NCBI GenBank assembly: GCA_964369665.1
Contig: CAYJFS010000003.1
Span: 189,674-253,673 of the forward strand
Direction: 5' to 3'
Source: Bilophila sp964369665
GTDB taxonomy: Bacteria; Desulfobacterota; Desulfovibrionia; Desulfovibrionales; Desulfovibrionaceae
DNA length: 64,000 bases
The position numbers and the translations under genes are program-made. Shown here piece after piece: positions 1-8,979 of this stretch; position 1 is the first letter of the stretch, and the number at the start of each line of letters is the position of its first letter. Under the pieces are notes generated by a model. It saw nothing but the letters and a program-made list of their open reading frames with translations, was not told where the DNA came from and did no database searches.

Positions 1-1046
1 GTGGCCCTGCTGGTGCTCCTGGCCCTGCTGGTGGGCCTGGGCCTGTAGCTGTTCCTCCACAGCCTCCTGTAACTAATAGTGCACATCCACCTCTTAAACT
101 TGTTGATATCAACAATACTGCTAAAGCTTTGGAACAAAGTTCCTTAGACTTATCTCTTTTCATGGCAAGTAATTATGCAAATATGACTCAAAGACTTGAC
201 TCAGAATGTACAAAATTTGGACCACATGGAATTTGTGTTCAAGCTGGGCTTCCATCTATATTGGCAAAAATGAATACTTACTCAAAAAAAGCAACCTCAA
301 AACGGCTAGCAACTAGTATCAACTTAGCATATAAAATATTATCAAATTTTGTTTTTGGAATAGGTATGCATCAAAATCTAAATTCTCAAAGTAAATACTA
401 CAAACCAGAAAAACGTCTACCTTTTATAGCTTCTTATATTGCCTTTACTCAACACCCAGAATCCAGTCATGGTTTCAAATGTAAAATTTCTGGAGGTTAC
501 CAAAATGAAAATACAAACATTACACGTATGACATTACCAAACACAGAAAAAGGAGAAGGAAAAACTCGTCTCAAAAGTATGGGCTATAAAGTTCAACTAG
601 GTTATGGTATTCCATTATCAGAAAAATGGAGTATACAACCTATACTTAGCTTTTCTTATATAAATATTGTACGTAAAAAATACACAGAATTTTCAACAAT
701 TGATTTTCCTATTGCTTTTAAAAAAGCTCAGATTACACAATCTATACTTAAAAATGCGGCTATCCTTGAAGGGAAAGTAACTGATACACTTACCTTGTCT
801 TTTTTAGGTAATATTGAATATAACATAGATAAAAAAAACAAAGGATATTCTGGTAAAATACCTTATTTAGGAAAATTCGATTTTAATGGATTAAAACTAA
901 GAAAAATAATGCTTACTGGAGGTCTAAATATAGCATACGACTTACCATATAACCAAAATCTGGGTTTTCAGGCTGCTTATGGACAATCTAATTTTAAAAA
1001 AATAAATATCTTAACTTCAACGCTAACCTACAGTATTGGCTTCTAA
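1..1046 (+). CDS. Autotransporter, C-terminal part (5' end outside window), collagen-like tract
   Basis: The reading frame is open from the first full codon at position 3, so the gene starts upstream and the TTG at 129 is not its start. The first 22 codons read as Gly-Pro-Ala-Gly-Ala-Pro type repeats followed by Pro-rich sequence, in DNA far richer in G+C than anything nearby. The last 280 or so residues alternate polar and hydrophobic residues like beta strands and end in TLTYSIGF, with a terminal Phe, as expected for an outer-membrane autotransporter barrel. The barrel would anchor a secreted passenger, and the Gly/Pro tract would lie between passenger and barrel or at the passenger end. 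Lawsonia has a known autotransporter, LatA, and this may be it, but I cannot confirm identity from a C-terminal fragment. Confidence 0.75.
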   Translation, partial: GPAGAPGPAGGPGPVAVPPQPPVTNSAHPPLKLVDINNTAKALEQSSLDLSLFMASNYANMTQRLDSECTKFGPHGICVQAGLPSILAKMNTYSKKATSKRLATSINLAYKILSNFVFGIGMHQNLNSQSKYYKPEKRLPFIASYIAFTQHPESSHGFKCKISGGYQNENTNITRMTLPNTEKGEGKTRLKSMGYKVQLGYGIPLSEKWSIQPILSFSYINIVRKKYTEFSTIDFPIAFKKAQITQSILKNAAILEGKVTDTLTLSFLGNIEYNIDKKNKGYSGKIPYLGKFDFNGLKLRKIMLTGGLNIAYDLPYNQNLGFQAAYGQSNFKKINILTSTLTYSIGF

Positions 1047-1840
1047 AATCAAAGGTTTTCACCTTAAAACCCATGCCAGCTATTATAAACAGTTATTTTT
1101 TCACACCTTCTTTATACATCTGACTTACAATAACCATATGAATTTTCTTCATATATAAAAATATATATAAACTCTTTATTTGTATGATATTTTTTCAACT
1201 ATATGTTTAGCTATCTTGAAAAGAGTTATAACTTAAAACTAATCGATTTTTACTAGAGTTTTCCACAATAAGGCATACCTTCAAAAACCATCAGTATAAA
1301 CTTTGTAGAAAAGATAACCAATAAAAATGTTTTTGGATTTCAAACTATTATTATACAGACTTAAAAATATTTATGTTTTTGCTATCCCATACCTTTCTCC
1401 TTAACAAATCATGGAGGAACTCTTAATCAAACAATAAACAACTATAAGCCATAACTTTATATAACTTCTATACTTTTCATAACTGGTTCTCACTCTAAAT
1501 ATACTCAATAAACTGTATCACTCCTAAAAGAATGTTTTTATGGAAAAGATTATTAAAGATATAAAAATGAATCTGTACATATATCTATATAAAAACATAC
1601 ATGAGACCAAATCTAAAAACTGTATAAAGCACCACTATTCCAAACAAAAGGCACCTTGTTAAAAACTATAAATAGTTTAAATAAAGAAGTATTTACTTCA
1701 TCGGATATTCATTAGATTCTATCTATTTTAAATAAAAAAATAGCTATATCTAACTTGAAAAACTACTATGATTGTACCCCTCCTGCACCTTAAACATTAT
1801 ATAAGGTAAAAACTCTAGTTTTAAGTTTTTTTATTATACA
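1047..1840. other. Long gap without a recognisable gene
   Basis: About 790 bases of AT-rich sequence lie between the autotransporter stop and the yjiG-like stop on the opposite strand. Both strands are full of stops and I recognise no protein family remnant, tRNA or strong terminator. It may be decayed coding sequence, which is common in host-restricted genomes, but nothing visible shows which gene it was. Confidence 0.6.
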
Positions 1841-2296
1841 TTAAACAACTAAATATCTCATAGTAAGCATTGCCATAAAAGTATTACATACACTAATAAT
1901 AAACATTGGAATATAATGAGCAGTGTTAACACCAGCCACGGCAAGAACTCTTCCCATATACTGTATTTGTGCACCCATTAAAAAAATACCAGGGATAATA
2001 ATACTTAGGTGTGTGTTTGTAAGTATACCTTGCTCATATAAACTAGCAGCAACACCAATACCACCACCAGCAGAAAGCCATGTAGCTAAAAGTACTGTTA
2101 TAGAAGCTCCAGGCAAATCAAAAATACCCATAACAGGCTGAAAAATTTCACCAAGTATGTTCAGAATACCTGTTGTATTCAAAAGCTGGATAAGAACAAA
2201 AGCCATAATAATATTAGGAAGAAGGTTCATTGTTCCTAATCGCCACCCTTTCTGCATTCCATGGATGAATATATCATAAACATTTTTCTTTTCCAT
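1841..2296 (-). CDS. YjiG-like inner-membrane protein (nucleoside-recognition/Gate domain)
   Basis: This 151-residue, very hydrophobic protein has about four membrane segments and Gly-rich turns such as SAGGGIGVAASLYE. Length and sequence style match E. coli YjiG (about 153 residues), in the nucleoside-recognition/Gate family that also includes SpmB. The family is thought to be a small-molecule membrane transporter, but its substrate is unknown. It starts 3 bases after the stop of the YjiH-like gene upstream, so the two are almost certainly translated together as a pair, as in E. coli. It is the last gene of the minus-strand run that begins with the broken dsbB and the men genes. Confidence 0.75.
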   Translation of the reverse strand: MEKKNVYDIFIHGMQKGWRLGTMNLLPNIIMAFVLIQLLNTTGILNILGEIFQPVMGIFDLPGASITVLLATWLSAGGGIGVAASLYEQGILTNTHLSIIIPGIFLMGAQIQYMGRVLAVAGVNTAHYIPMFIISVCNTFMAMLTMRYLVV

Positions 2297-2299
2297 AAA

Positions 2300-2959
2300 T
2301 TAACCATGAACCTTTTCTTTAGATTGAGTAATATTAAGATATAAACGCATAATATTCATACCTACAACTTTATAACAAAGTATAACAGCTAAAGGTGTTA
2401 TTATTGAAACAGAAAGAAAAGGGAATATAACTGCACCAGTAGTCAAATAATTAGTTACAGCAGCACCAGCAGAAAACTGAAACATACCAAAAACACTCCG
2501 CTCATTATCAGAAATATATTTATTTTCATATAATTCACGTGTCATAGCTCCACCAGCATCAGAACTCTGTAAACTACTAACAAGTGCAAGACCAGCAATC
2601 CCTGACAATCCTAATATAGGTTTCATAATAGGTGAAAGAAGTTTTTGTGCTGCATAAAGAGCACCTAAATAGCTTGCTACTTCCACTATACCAAGAGCTA
2701 GCATAATCCCTGGGATAACTGAAAATGCAAACATAAAACCTTGACAAGCTCCTACACCCCCCACACCTATAAAATTTGTTGTAGTGGTTTTCATTGTACC
2801 AAACTTACCAATAAGATTAATAAAGTCTAGTGCTCCAAGCCAATCACTAAACCATGAAAAAAACCCAGAAAACAATAAAATTACAACTACTAATGTTATA
2901 TATGGTATAAGTCTTACTCTAGGACTATCTGGTACTGTATATGCTCTACTATTTTTCAT
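2300..2959 (-). CDS. YjiH-like inner-membrane protein (nucleoside-recognition/Gate domain)
   Basis: This 219-residue membrane protein has a polar N terminus followed by about five hydrophobic segments. The middle carries the conserved polar stretch SLQSSDAGGAMTRELYE, which in this family sits within the membrane region and probably lines a substrate path. E. coli YjiH is about 227 residues and is encoded beside YjiG in the same order, which supports the assignment. SpmA of spore formers is a distant relative, but no sporulation role is implied here. The gene begins 39 bases after the stop of menE on the same strand, so it may be read through from the men genes. Its substrate cannot be inferred from sequence. 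Confidence 0.75.
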   Translation of the reverse strand: MKNSRAYTVPDSPRVRLIPYITLVVVILLFSGFFSWFSDWLGALDFINLIGKFGTMKTTTTNFIGVGGVGACQGFMFAFSVIPGIMLALGIVEVASYLGALYAAQKLLSPIMKPILGLSGIAGLALVSSLQSSDAGGAMTRELYENKYISDNERSVFGMFQFSAGAAVTNYLTTGAVIFPFLSVSIITPLAVILCYKVVGMNIMRLYLNITQSKEKVHG

Positions 2960-2998
2960 ATTTATTAACCATAGATAAAATTTAACAACAGCTAGATA

Positions 2999-4090
2999 TT
3001 ACTTTAAACAATGTGCACTAGCTATATTTTTAGCTAATGCCCTATCTATTTTTCCTGTTCCTGTTTGAGGAATTTCTTCAACCTCTATGATTTGTTTTGG
3101 ATACCAATATATTGGTAATTCCTCTTTACAATGTTCAACATTATTAACTAAATGTCCTTTAATCAATAAAACAAGCTGTTCACCAAATTGTGGATGAGGA
3201 ACAGATGTTACTGCAAATGGTTGCTGAATATATTTTTGAAGTACTTCCTCAACTTGTTCAATTTGGATCTTCACACCACCACTAATGACAACATTATCCT
3301 GCCTACCAAGAATACGAAAATAACCCTGACTATTAATCTCAGCAATATCATTAGTAATAACAGGCTCACTACAAATCGATGGAGCTTCTATAACAAGCGT
3401 ACCTTGCCATGAAAGAGATACATTTATTCCATCAAATGGTCTATACCACTCTGAACGCTCACTCCCATTTATTCTTCTAAGCGCTATGTGTGACAATGTT
3501 TCTGTCATTCCATAGGTTGACCAAACAGCATACGGAAAACTCGATAACTTCCTTTCAAGGGAACTATCAATACAAGAACCTCCAATAATAAGATGTCGGA
3601 CCTGCTGTAAATAATATCTCTCTTTTTCATGCTCAAGTGTAAATGCAACCTGATTAGGCGTCATTGCTGCAAAAGTAAAAATTTTATCTATACCCTTGAA
3701 GGGTCTTCTAGAAGGAGGAACAATAAAAAGATTGAGCCCTAAAACCAAGGCTCGAACAACAAGCATTTTCCCACCAATATACTCTAAAGGCATGCATAGT
3801 AACGCGGTATCATTGCTTTTAAGACCAAGGAAAGAGCATGTTAAACAAGCACTTTGCATCATACGACTTTTTTCTACTTGTATACTTTTAGGTGCTCCAG
3901 TTGATCCAGATGTATATGCAGTTACAGTTTCAGAATCATCAAACCATTCTTTAAGAAAACAGAATAATGTACTTTTAAATGTTGTATTATCTTTGTGGTG
4001 ATGATCTTGAATATATTGAATAATTGATTCTTTTGTATACACAGTACCATCTAATAAAAGATTTTGTTTTAACCTATCTAGTTGAAACAA
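2999..4090 (-). CDS. menE: o-Succinylbenzoate-CoA ligase
   Basis: This 363-residue adenylate-forming enzyme carries the phosphate-binding loop YTSGSTGAPKS, the adenine-site motif STYGMTET, the hinge region GRQDNVVISGGVKI and the C-terminal catalytic lysine in TGTGKIDR. It should activate o-succinylbenzoate with ATP and CoA to give OSB-CoA for menaquinone synthesis. The ligase superfamily is broad and the protein is shorter than typical MenE (about 450 residues), so the specific assignment rests on its position directly downstream of menB. The spacer between menB and menE is 63 bases on the same strand. The remaining early genes of the pathway (menF, menD, menH, menC) are not in the window. 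Confidence 0.85.
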   Translation of the reverse strand: MFQLDRLKQNLLLDGTVYTKESIIQYIQDHHHKDNTTFKSTLFCFLKEWFDDSETVTAYTSGSTGAPKSIQVEKSRMMQSACLTCSFLGLKSNDTALLCMPLEYIGGKMLVVRALVLGLNLFIVPPSRRPFKGIDKIFTFAAMTPNQVAFTLEHEKERYYLQQVRHLIIGGSCIDSSLERKLSSFPYAVWSTYGMTETLSHIALRRINGSERSEWYRPFDGINVSLSWQGTLVIEAPSICSEPVITNDIAEINSQGYFRILGRQDNVVISGGVKIQIEQVEEVLQKYIQQPFAVTSVPHPQFGEQLVLLIKGHLVNNVEHCKEELPIYWYPKQIIEVEEIPQTGTGKIDRALAKNIASAHCLK

Positions 4091-4153
4091 TGGAATCCTC
4101 TAATGCATACTATAAATATACATAAAATTATAAAATGCTTACATATAAAAATT

Positions 4154-4975
4154 TTATGGAAACTTAGGATACTCTTTAAAGTTTGGTTTTCGCTTTTCTA
4201 AAAAAGCTTTGCCACCCTCTTGTGCTTCCTCTGTTAAATAATACAGCATTGTTGCATTGCCTGCTAATTCTTGAATACCAGCTTGACCATCAAGCTCAGC
4301 ATTAAGACCCACTTTAATCATTCTCATAGCAATAGCACTATGCTGCATAATAATCTCAGCCCACTCAACAGTTTCATCTTCAAGATTTTTCAATGGAACA
4401 ACTTTATTTACAAGACCCATGTCTAAAGCTTCCTGTGCTGAATATTGACGACAAAGAAACCAAATTTCTCGAGCCTTTTTCTGTCCTACTATACGTGCTA
4501 AATATGATGCACCAAAACCTGCATCAAAGCTTCCTACACGTGGACCTGTTTGACCAAAAATAGCATTCTCAGAAGCTATACTAAGATCACATACTACATG
4601 CAGTACATGACCACCTCCTATAGCATATCCATTTACCATAGCAATAACAGGCTTTGGTAAAGAACGTATTTGCTTTTGAACATCCAATATATTCAAACGA
4701 GGTACACCACCTTCATCTATATAACCACCATGTCCCTTGACATGCATATCTCCACCACTACAAAAAGCTTTATCTCCTGCACCAGTTATTATTACAACCA
4801 GGATATCTTGACTCTCTCGACAATATAAAAGAGCATCACCTATTTCTTTAACAGTAGTAGGAGTAAAGGCATTTCTATAACGCTCACGATTAATTGTTAT
4901 CTTCCCAATATTGTTATACTGTTCAAATAAAATTTCTTCATATTGCTTAATACATTGCCAAATACGTTGCTTCAT
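4154..4975 (-). CDS. menB: 1,4-Dihydroxy-2-naphthoyl-CoA synthase
   Basis: This 273-residue crotonase-fold enzyme closes the second ring of the naphthoquinone by converting OSB-CoA to DHNA-CoA. The first oxyanion-hole region is AFCSGGDMHVKG, the second VNGYAIGGGHVLH. The segment FGQTGPRVGSFDAGFG matches MenB closely. The Gly of its QTG motif is the residue that binds bicarbonate in type I MenB, so a bicarbonate-dependent enzyme is predicted. The ending EYPKFP is also typical of the family. It lies 22 bases downstream of menI and upstream of menE, giving consecutive or nearly consecutive pathway steps in one transcript. Confidence 0.95.
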   Translation of the reverse strand: MKQRIWQCIKQYEEILFEQYNNIGKITINRERYRNAFTPTTVKEIGDALLYCRESQDILVVIITGAGDKAFCSGGDMHVKGHGGYIDEGGVPRLNILDVQKQIRSLPKPVIAMVNGYAIGGGHVLHVVCDLSIASENAIFGQTGPRVGSFDAGFGASYLARIVGQKKAREIWFLCRQYSAQEALDMGLVNKVVPLKNLEDETVEWAEIIMQHSAIAMRMIKVGLNAELDGQAGIQELAGNATMLYYLTEEAQEGGKAFLEKRKPNFKEYPKFP

Positions 4976-4997
4976 AATGTATACTCGTTGTCGATCA

Positions 4998-5411
4998 TTA
5001 CTTCTTATTTTTTAACATAATATAATTTACAATCCTTACTGTCGATACTGTAACATTTTCTTGATTTAAGATATCTATATTCCACACATGAATAGTCTGT
5101 CCATGATGTATAATCTTCCCATTACCATGGACAAAGCCTCCTTCAGGTACAGCAATTAAATGGTTACCACTTACCTGAACACCATATGGGTATTGACCAT
5201 CTTTACATAAAAGACGTGAACCATGCCCAGCCATACTTTCGGCTAAAGCAAGAGAAGCCCCTCCACTCAAATATCCAAACGGCTGACAAGTACGATAATC
5301 TACAGGCATTGAAGCTAAAACAAAACCTGGTTCAGAAGATTGGAATATAATACCCAAATGGCCAATAAAAGAATGGCTATACTCTATAGCATATTGTGCA
5401 ACTTCATCCAT
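4998..5411 (-). CDS. menI: DHNA-CoA thioesterase, hotdog fold (MenI/YdiI type)
   Basis: This 137-residue PaaI-like hotdog thioesterase contains the conserved helix GYLSGGASLALAESMAG, in which the Glu after ALA corresponds to the catalytic acid of YdiI-type enzymes. It would hydrolyse DHNA-CoA to DHNA, the step directly after MenB. Family members vary in substrate, so the specific role is inferred from the menB gene 22 bases downstream. Upstream, 27 bases before its start, is the end of a decayed dsbB-like reading frame on the same strand, so the operon promoter may lie on the far side of that remnant. Confidence 0.85.
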   Translation of the reverse strand: MDEVAQYAIEYSHSFIGHLGIIFQSSEPGFVLASMPVDYRTCQPFGYLSGGASLALAESMAGHGSRLLCKDGQYPYGVQVSGNHLIAVPEGGFVHGNGKIIHHGQTIHVWNIDILNQENVTVSTVRIVNYIMLKNKK

Positions 5412-5438
5412 AAAATAGTAAAAATAAATTTATTGTTA

Positions 5439-5850
5439 TTAATGATTTTTTAGTTTGAAAATATGTATATCAAAAAATTTGAATAATGCATTACAAGTAG
5501 GGTTATCAAAGAAAAAACAATGAAAACCTTCTTCTATAAAATTTGCTGCAATAAAAAGGACAATAACAAGTCCTAAAAGAAAAAAAAAGCCCCTTAGTCC
5601 ATTTTATAAAAGAACTAGGGACTATAAGTCCATCTTCTGGAACAAATAAAAAGTTAAGACCAACTACAACAATTTCAAAGAAAAAAACTAATAATGCCCA
5701 TGTATATAAATGATAGCCCCAAACGACTTGACCATAACCAGGGTCACTAGGTGTTATATGTAATAAAATTTGTCTAGCTGATATGGCAATACCAGCAAGA
5801 GCAGCAAAAATGTCATATATGACCTAGAACAAACCTTTTAAGGCTGACTT
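5439..5850 (-). pseudogene. Broken dsbB-like gene
   Basis: Reading the minus strand from about 5822, one frame gives a DsbB-like core (AGIAISARQILLHI, then DPGYGQVVWGYHLYTWALLV). It stays open to a run of nine A (plus strand, 5580-5588). Past that run the similarity continues only in another frame (FIEEGFHCFFFDNPTCNALF) to a stop at 5439. Removing one base from the run would join the two halves. At the N-terminal side there is a stop just before VIYDIF and a second apparent shift. No CxxC-containing first half is recognisable out to 6021. DsbB passes electrons from DsbA to quinone. With two or more lesions this is best called a pseudogene; a single sequencing error in the A run cannot explain all of it. 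Confidence 0.75.
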
Positions 5851-5999
5851 TTCCTATATATATCGTATATATCTCGAAAAAATTTACGAAAGAATGCTCT
5901 TGAAAAATATTTTTCCTCATTTTTACAAACATATTTCTCAAAAAAAGTTCATCCCAAAAAACATTAAAAGATAAATACTTTTTTTAAGGAAAATATAAA

Positions 6000-6015
6000 G
6001 GATTTTTAAAAATCC
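6000..6015 (-). terminator. Probable terminator after tRNA-Pro(GGG)
   Basis: A 16-base perfect palindrome, GGATTTTTAAAAATCC, lies 6 bases past the encoded CCA end of the tRNA, with a T-rich tail on the minus strand. The stem has only two G-C pairs next to each other, so it is weak. Confidence 0.4.
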
Positions 6016-6021
6016 AAAAAA

Positions 6022-6098
6022 TGGTCGGGATGGCGAGATTTGAACTCACGACCCCTTGAACCCCATTCAAGTGCGCTACCAAGCTGCGCCACATCCCG
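6022..6098 (-). tRNA. tRNA-Pro (anticodon GGG)
   Basis: The minus strand folds into a full cloverleaf of 77 bases. It has acceptor pairs CGGGATG/CATCCCG, an anticodon stem CTTGA/TCAAG around the loop ATGGGGT (anticodon GGG), a T arm with loop TTCAAAT, and an encoded CCA end. It decodes CCC and CCU. A second proline tRNA with anticodon TGG is found at 35179-35255. Confidence 0.96.
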
Positions 6099-6364
6099 AC
6101 TAGACGGACAGATACCTCTATAGCCCAACATCTGTCAATAAATTTCTGTCTATTTGAACCATACACAAGCATTATTTTTATATTCTAACAAACCTTTTTG
6201 TCTTAACAAAAATATGCTTAATGAACACCTTTAATTCTTTGTTTGATTATATCTTTTTTCCCTGTTAATGAATGCTTTGTTAAGCAGTATATAAATCAAA
6301 GTAAAAGTTATACTAACTACACCTTAACATCTTAGCTCTTTTTTATATTGAGTTATGGAAACAT

Positions 6365-7810
6365 ATGATAATAGATAAACACTCTACACAACCCATTCCA
6401 CTTGATCTCAACCTTCCATATAAAATTGCTGACCTTTCTCTAGCTGAACTTGGAAAAAAAGAAATGCAACTTTCTGAAAAAGAAATGCCTGGTCTTATGG
6501 AGCTTATCCAACGCTATAAAGATGCAAAACCCCTTAAAGGTTTAAAAATAGCTGGTTCTCTACATATGACAATACAAACAGCACTACTTATAAAAACACT
6601 CCATGCTCTAGGAGCTCATATCCGATGGGCATCCTGCAACATTTTTTCAACACAAGATCATGCTGCTGCAGCCATTGCAGAGCTTGGTTATGCAAATGTC
6701 TTTGCATGGAAAAATGAAACGCTTGAGGAATATTGGTGGTGCACAGAAATGGCACTCACATGGCCAGATGGTTCTGGTCCAGACCTTATTGTAGATGATG
6801 GAAATGATGCTACTTTTATGATCCACAAAGGTGTAGATATTGAAAAAAACCCTAATCTCCTTAAACAACCTTGTGAAAACAAAGAAACACAAATCATTCT
6901 TGATCGACTATCATTAAAACATACAACAACACCTGGGCATTGGACAAAAATAGCTGCAAACATCCGTGGTGTCTCTGAAGAAACAACCACTGGTGTACAT
7001 CGTCTTTACCAACTTGCTAAAGATGGTAAACTTCTTTTCCCAGCCATCAATGTTAATGATGCTGTAACAAAATCTAAATTTGATAACCTCTATGGATGTC
7101 GTGAATCACTGGCAGATGGAATTAAACGTGCAACTGATAGTATGATCGCTGGAAAAATTGTTGTTATTGCTGGATATGGTGATGTGGGTAAAGGTTGTGC
7201 ACAATCCATGAGTGGATTTGGAGCAAGAGTCCTTATTACTGAAATAGATCCTATTTGTGCATTACAAGCTGCTATGGAAGGATTTGAAGTTACAACCATG
7301 GAAGAAGCTCTATCTGAAGGTGATATCTTTGTTACTGCTACAGGAAACTTTCATGTAATTACAGGCACCCATATGGCTCATATGAAAAATGAAGCTATCA
7401 TTTGTAATATTGGTCACTTTGATAATGAAATCGAAATGAGTTGGTTAGAAAACAATCCTGCATGTAAAAAAATTCCAATTAAACCACAAGTGGACAAATG
7501 GATACTACCTAATAATAAATCTATCATTATATTGGCAGAAGGCAGACTTGTTAATCTTGGTTGTGCTACTGGACACCCAAGCTTTGTTATGTCTACAAGC
7601 TTTACAAACCAGGTTCTAGCACAAATAGAGCTTGCTTCAAATACTTTAGAAAATAAAGTATATACACTCCCTAAAAAGCTTGATGAAGATGTTGCACGTC
7701 TTCACTTAGATCAATTAGGCATCAAACTTACAAAACTGACACCAGAACAAGCTAAATATATAGGCGTTCCTATTAATGGACCCTATAAACCTGATCATTA
7801 TAGATACTAA
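6365..7810 (+). CDS. ahcY: S-Adenosylhomocysteine hydrolase
   Basis: This 481-residue enzyme splits S-adenosylhomocysteine into adenosine and homocysteine, removing the inhibitory product of SAM-dependent methylation. The NAD-binding loop GYGDVGKG lies near residues 270-277. Substrate-site segments SCNIFSTQDHAAA (about 90-102) and NLYGCRESL are intact, and the C terminus PINGPYKPDHYRY is the standard ending. Length fits the bacterial form, which has an extra 40-residue loop compared with the animal form. The gene stands alone between a tRNA and a 2-hydroxyacid dehydrogenase. I saw no SAH riboswitch in the 266-base upstream gap. Confidence 0.97.
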   Translation: MIIDKHSTQPIPLDLNLPYKIADLSLAELGKKEMQLSEKEMPGLMELIQRYKDAKPLKGLKIAGSLHMTIQTALLIKTLHALGAHIRWASCNIFSTQDHAAAAIAELGYANVFAWKNETLEEYWWCTEMALTWPDGSGPDLIVDDGNDATFMIHKGVDIEKNPNLLKQPCENKETQIILDRLSLKHTTTPGHWTKIAANIRGVSEETTTGVHRLYQLAKDGKLLFPAINVNDAVTKSKFDNLYGCRESLADGIKRATDSMIAGKIVVIAGYGDVGKGCAQSMSGFGARVLITEIDPICALQAAMEGFEVTTMEEALSEGDIFVTATGNFHVITGTHMAHMKNEAIICNIGHFDNEIEMSWLENNPACKKIPIKPQVDKWILPNNKSIIILAEGRLVNLGCATGHPSFVMSTSFTNQVLAQIELASNTLENKVYTLPKKLDEDVARLHLDQLGIKLTKLTPEQAKYIGVPINGPYKPDHYRY

Positions 7811-7973
7811 ATAGTATTTATGTATATAAACTCTTAATAAAACTACTTTAAATACATTAAAAACTATAATTATGATATACAATACAAATAAAATACACAC
7901 TTTTGAATCTTAACACACCTACCTGAACCTGAAAAATAAAAAATAACTCTATCCCATATTTAAGGACATATCT

Positions 7974-8879
7974 ATGAGAATAGCTATAACAACTCTTTCA
8001 TTTGCTCGATATGATAAAACAGCTATTAAACTCCTTGAACAAGCAGGTATTGAATATATCATCAACGAAACAGGCCATGTCCTCAATGAAGAAGAACTTA
8101 TTCAAATCTTAGATGGTTGTGCTGGAATTATCATAGGCTCTGAATCACTAACAAAAAAAGTTATCGATGCTTGTCCTCACCTAAAAGTCATTTCTCGTTG
8201 TGGAAAAAATATTGATAAAATAGACCTTACCTATATCAAAAGAAAAGATATTGCCCTTTTTAATACACCAAAAGGCTATGCTCTTGCTGTTGCCGAGTTA
8301 ACTGTTGGTCTCATACTGTCTCTTCTTCGTCATATTCCACATCAAGATAGAGAAGTTCGTACAGGCATATGGCGTAAAAGGGTAGGGAATTTACTACAAG
8401 GTAAACGTGTTGGTATTATTGGTCTTGGCTATGTTGGTAGTGCTGTAGCAGATCTTCTTACCAACCTTGGTGTAGAAATTAGCTATACAGATCCTAATGT
8501 TCATGTAAAAACTTTTCCAAAACTTGAACTTGATGAGCTCATTGATTGGTCAAACATTATTACTCTGCATTGTTCAAAACCAGAAAAATCTACGCCTCTT
8601 CTTGATCTTGGTAGACTTTCTCTTATGCACCCAGGTAGCTACCTTATTAATGTAGCTCAAGGAGGGTTAGTCGATGAAAAAGCCCTATTTGGACTACTAA
8701 CTGCTGGTCATTTAGCTGGTGCTGCCTTAGATGTCTTTACTAAAGAACCCTATGATGGCATCCTCAAAGATATGGATAATATCATTCTTACTCCACATAT
8801 AGGTACATATGCAAAAGAAGCTAGAATTATTATGGAAAACGATGCAGTAAAAAACATTATTGCTTTTTTTAAAAAGTAA
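7974..8879 (+). CDS. D-2-Hydroxyacid dehydrogenase, SerA-like without regulatory domain
   Basis: This 301-residue protein has the two-domain fold of the D-isomer-specific 2-hydroxyacid dehydrogenases. The NAD-binding motif is GIIGLGYVGSAV. The three catalytic residues are visible: Arg in VISRCGKNID, Glu in DVFTKEPYDG and His in LTPHIGTY. It lacks the C-terminal ACT or ASB domains of classical 3-phosphoglycerate dehydrogenase, so it may be a short SerA or an enzyme for another 2-ketoacid such as glyoxylate or hydroxypyruvate. The substrate cannot be told from sequence. It stands 163 bases after ahcY and 100 bases before the helicase, with no tight operon link. Confidence 0.85.
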   Translation: MRIAITTLSFARYDKTAIKLLEQAGIEYIINETGHVLNEEELIQILDGCAGIIIGSESLTKKVIDACPHLKVISRCGKNIDKIDLTYIKRKDIALFNTPKGYALAVAELTVGLILSLLRHIPHQDREVRTGIWRKRVGNLLQGKRVGIIGLGYVGSAVADLLTNLGVEISYTDPNVHVKTFPKLELDELIDWSNIITLHCSKPEKSTPLLDLGRLSLMHPGSYLINVAQGGLVDEKALFGLLTAGHLAGAALDVFTKEPYDGILKDMDNIILTPHIGTYAKEARIIMENDAVKNIIAFFKK

Positions 8880-8979
8880 AAATCAAACTTAAATTACAAA
8901 AACTGTTATTAACTACTATTACTCTGCATCTCTTAGAATTTTTGTTTATTGATGACTATTTTAAATAAAAAATACATCT

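Noticed and set aside
129..1046. Start of a 305-residue protein at TTG 129
   Set aside because: The same frame is open to the left edge with Gly/Pro-rich coding sequence, so the TTG is internal to a longer gene.
5984..6172. 62-residue minus-strand reading frame
   Set aside because: It runs through the whole tRNA-Pro(GGG) gene.
6099..6364. SAH riboswitch upstream of ahcY
   Set aside because: The gap is AT-rich and lacks the conserved GC-rich core expected for that riboswitch.
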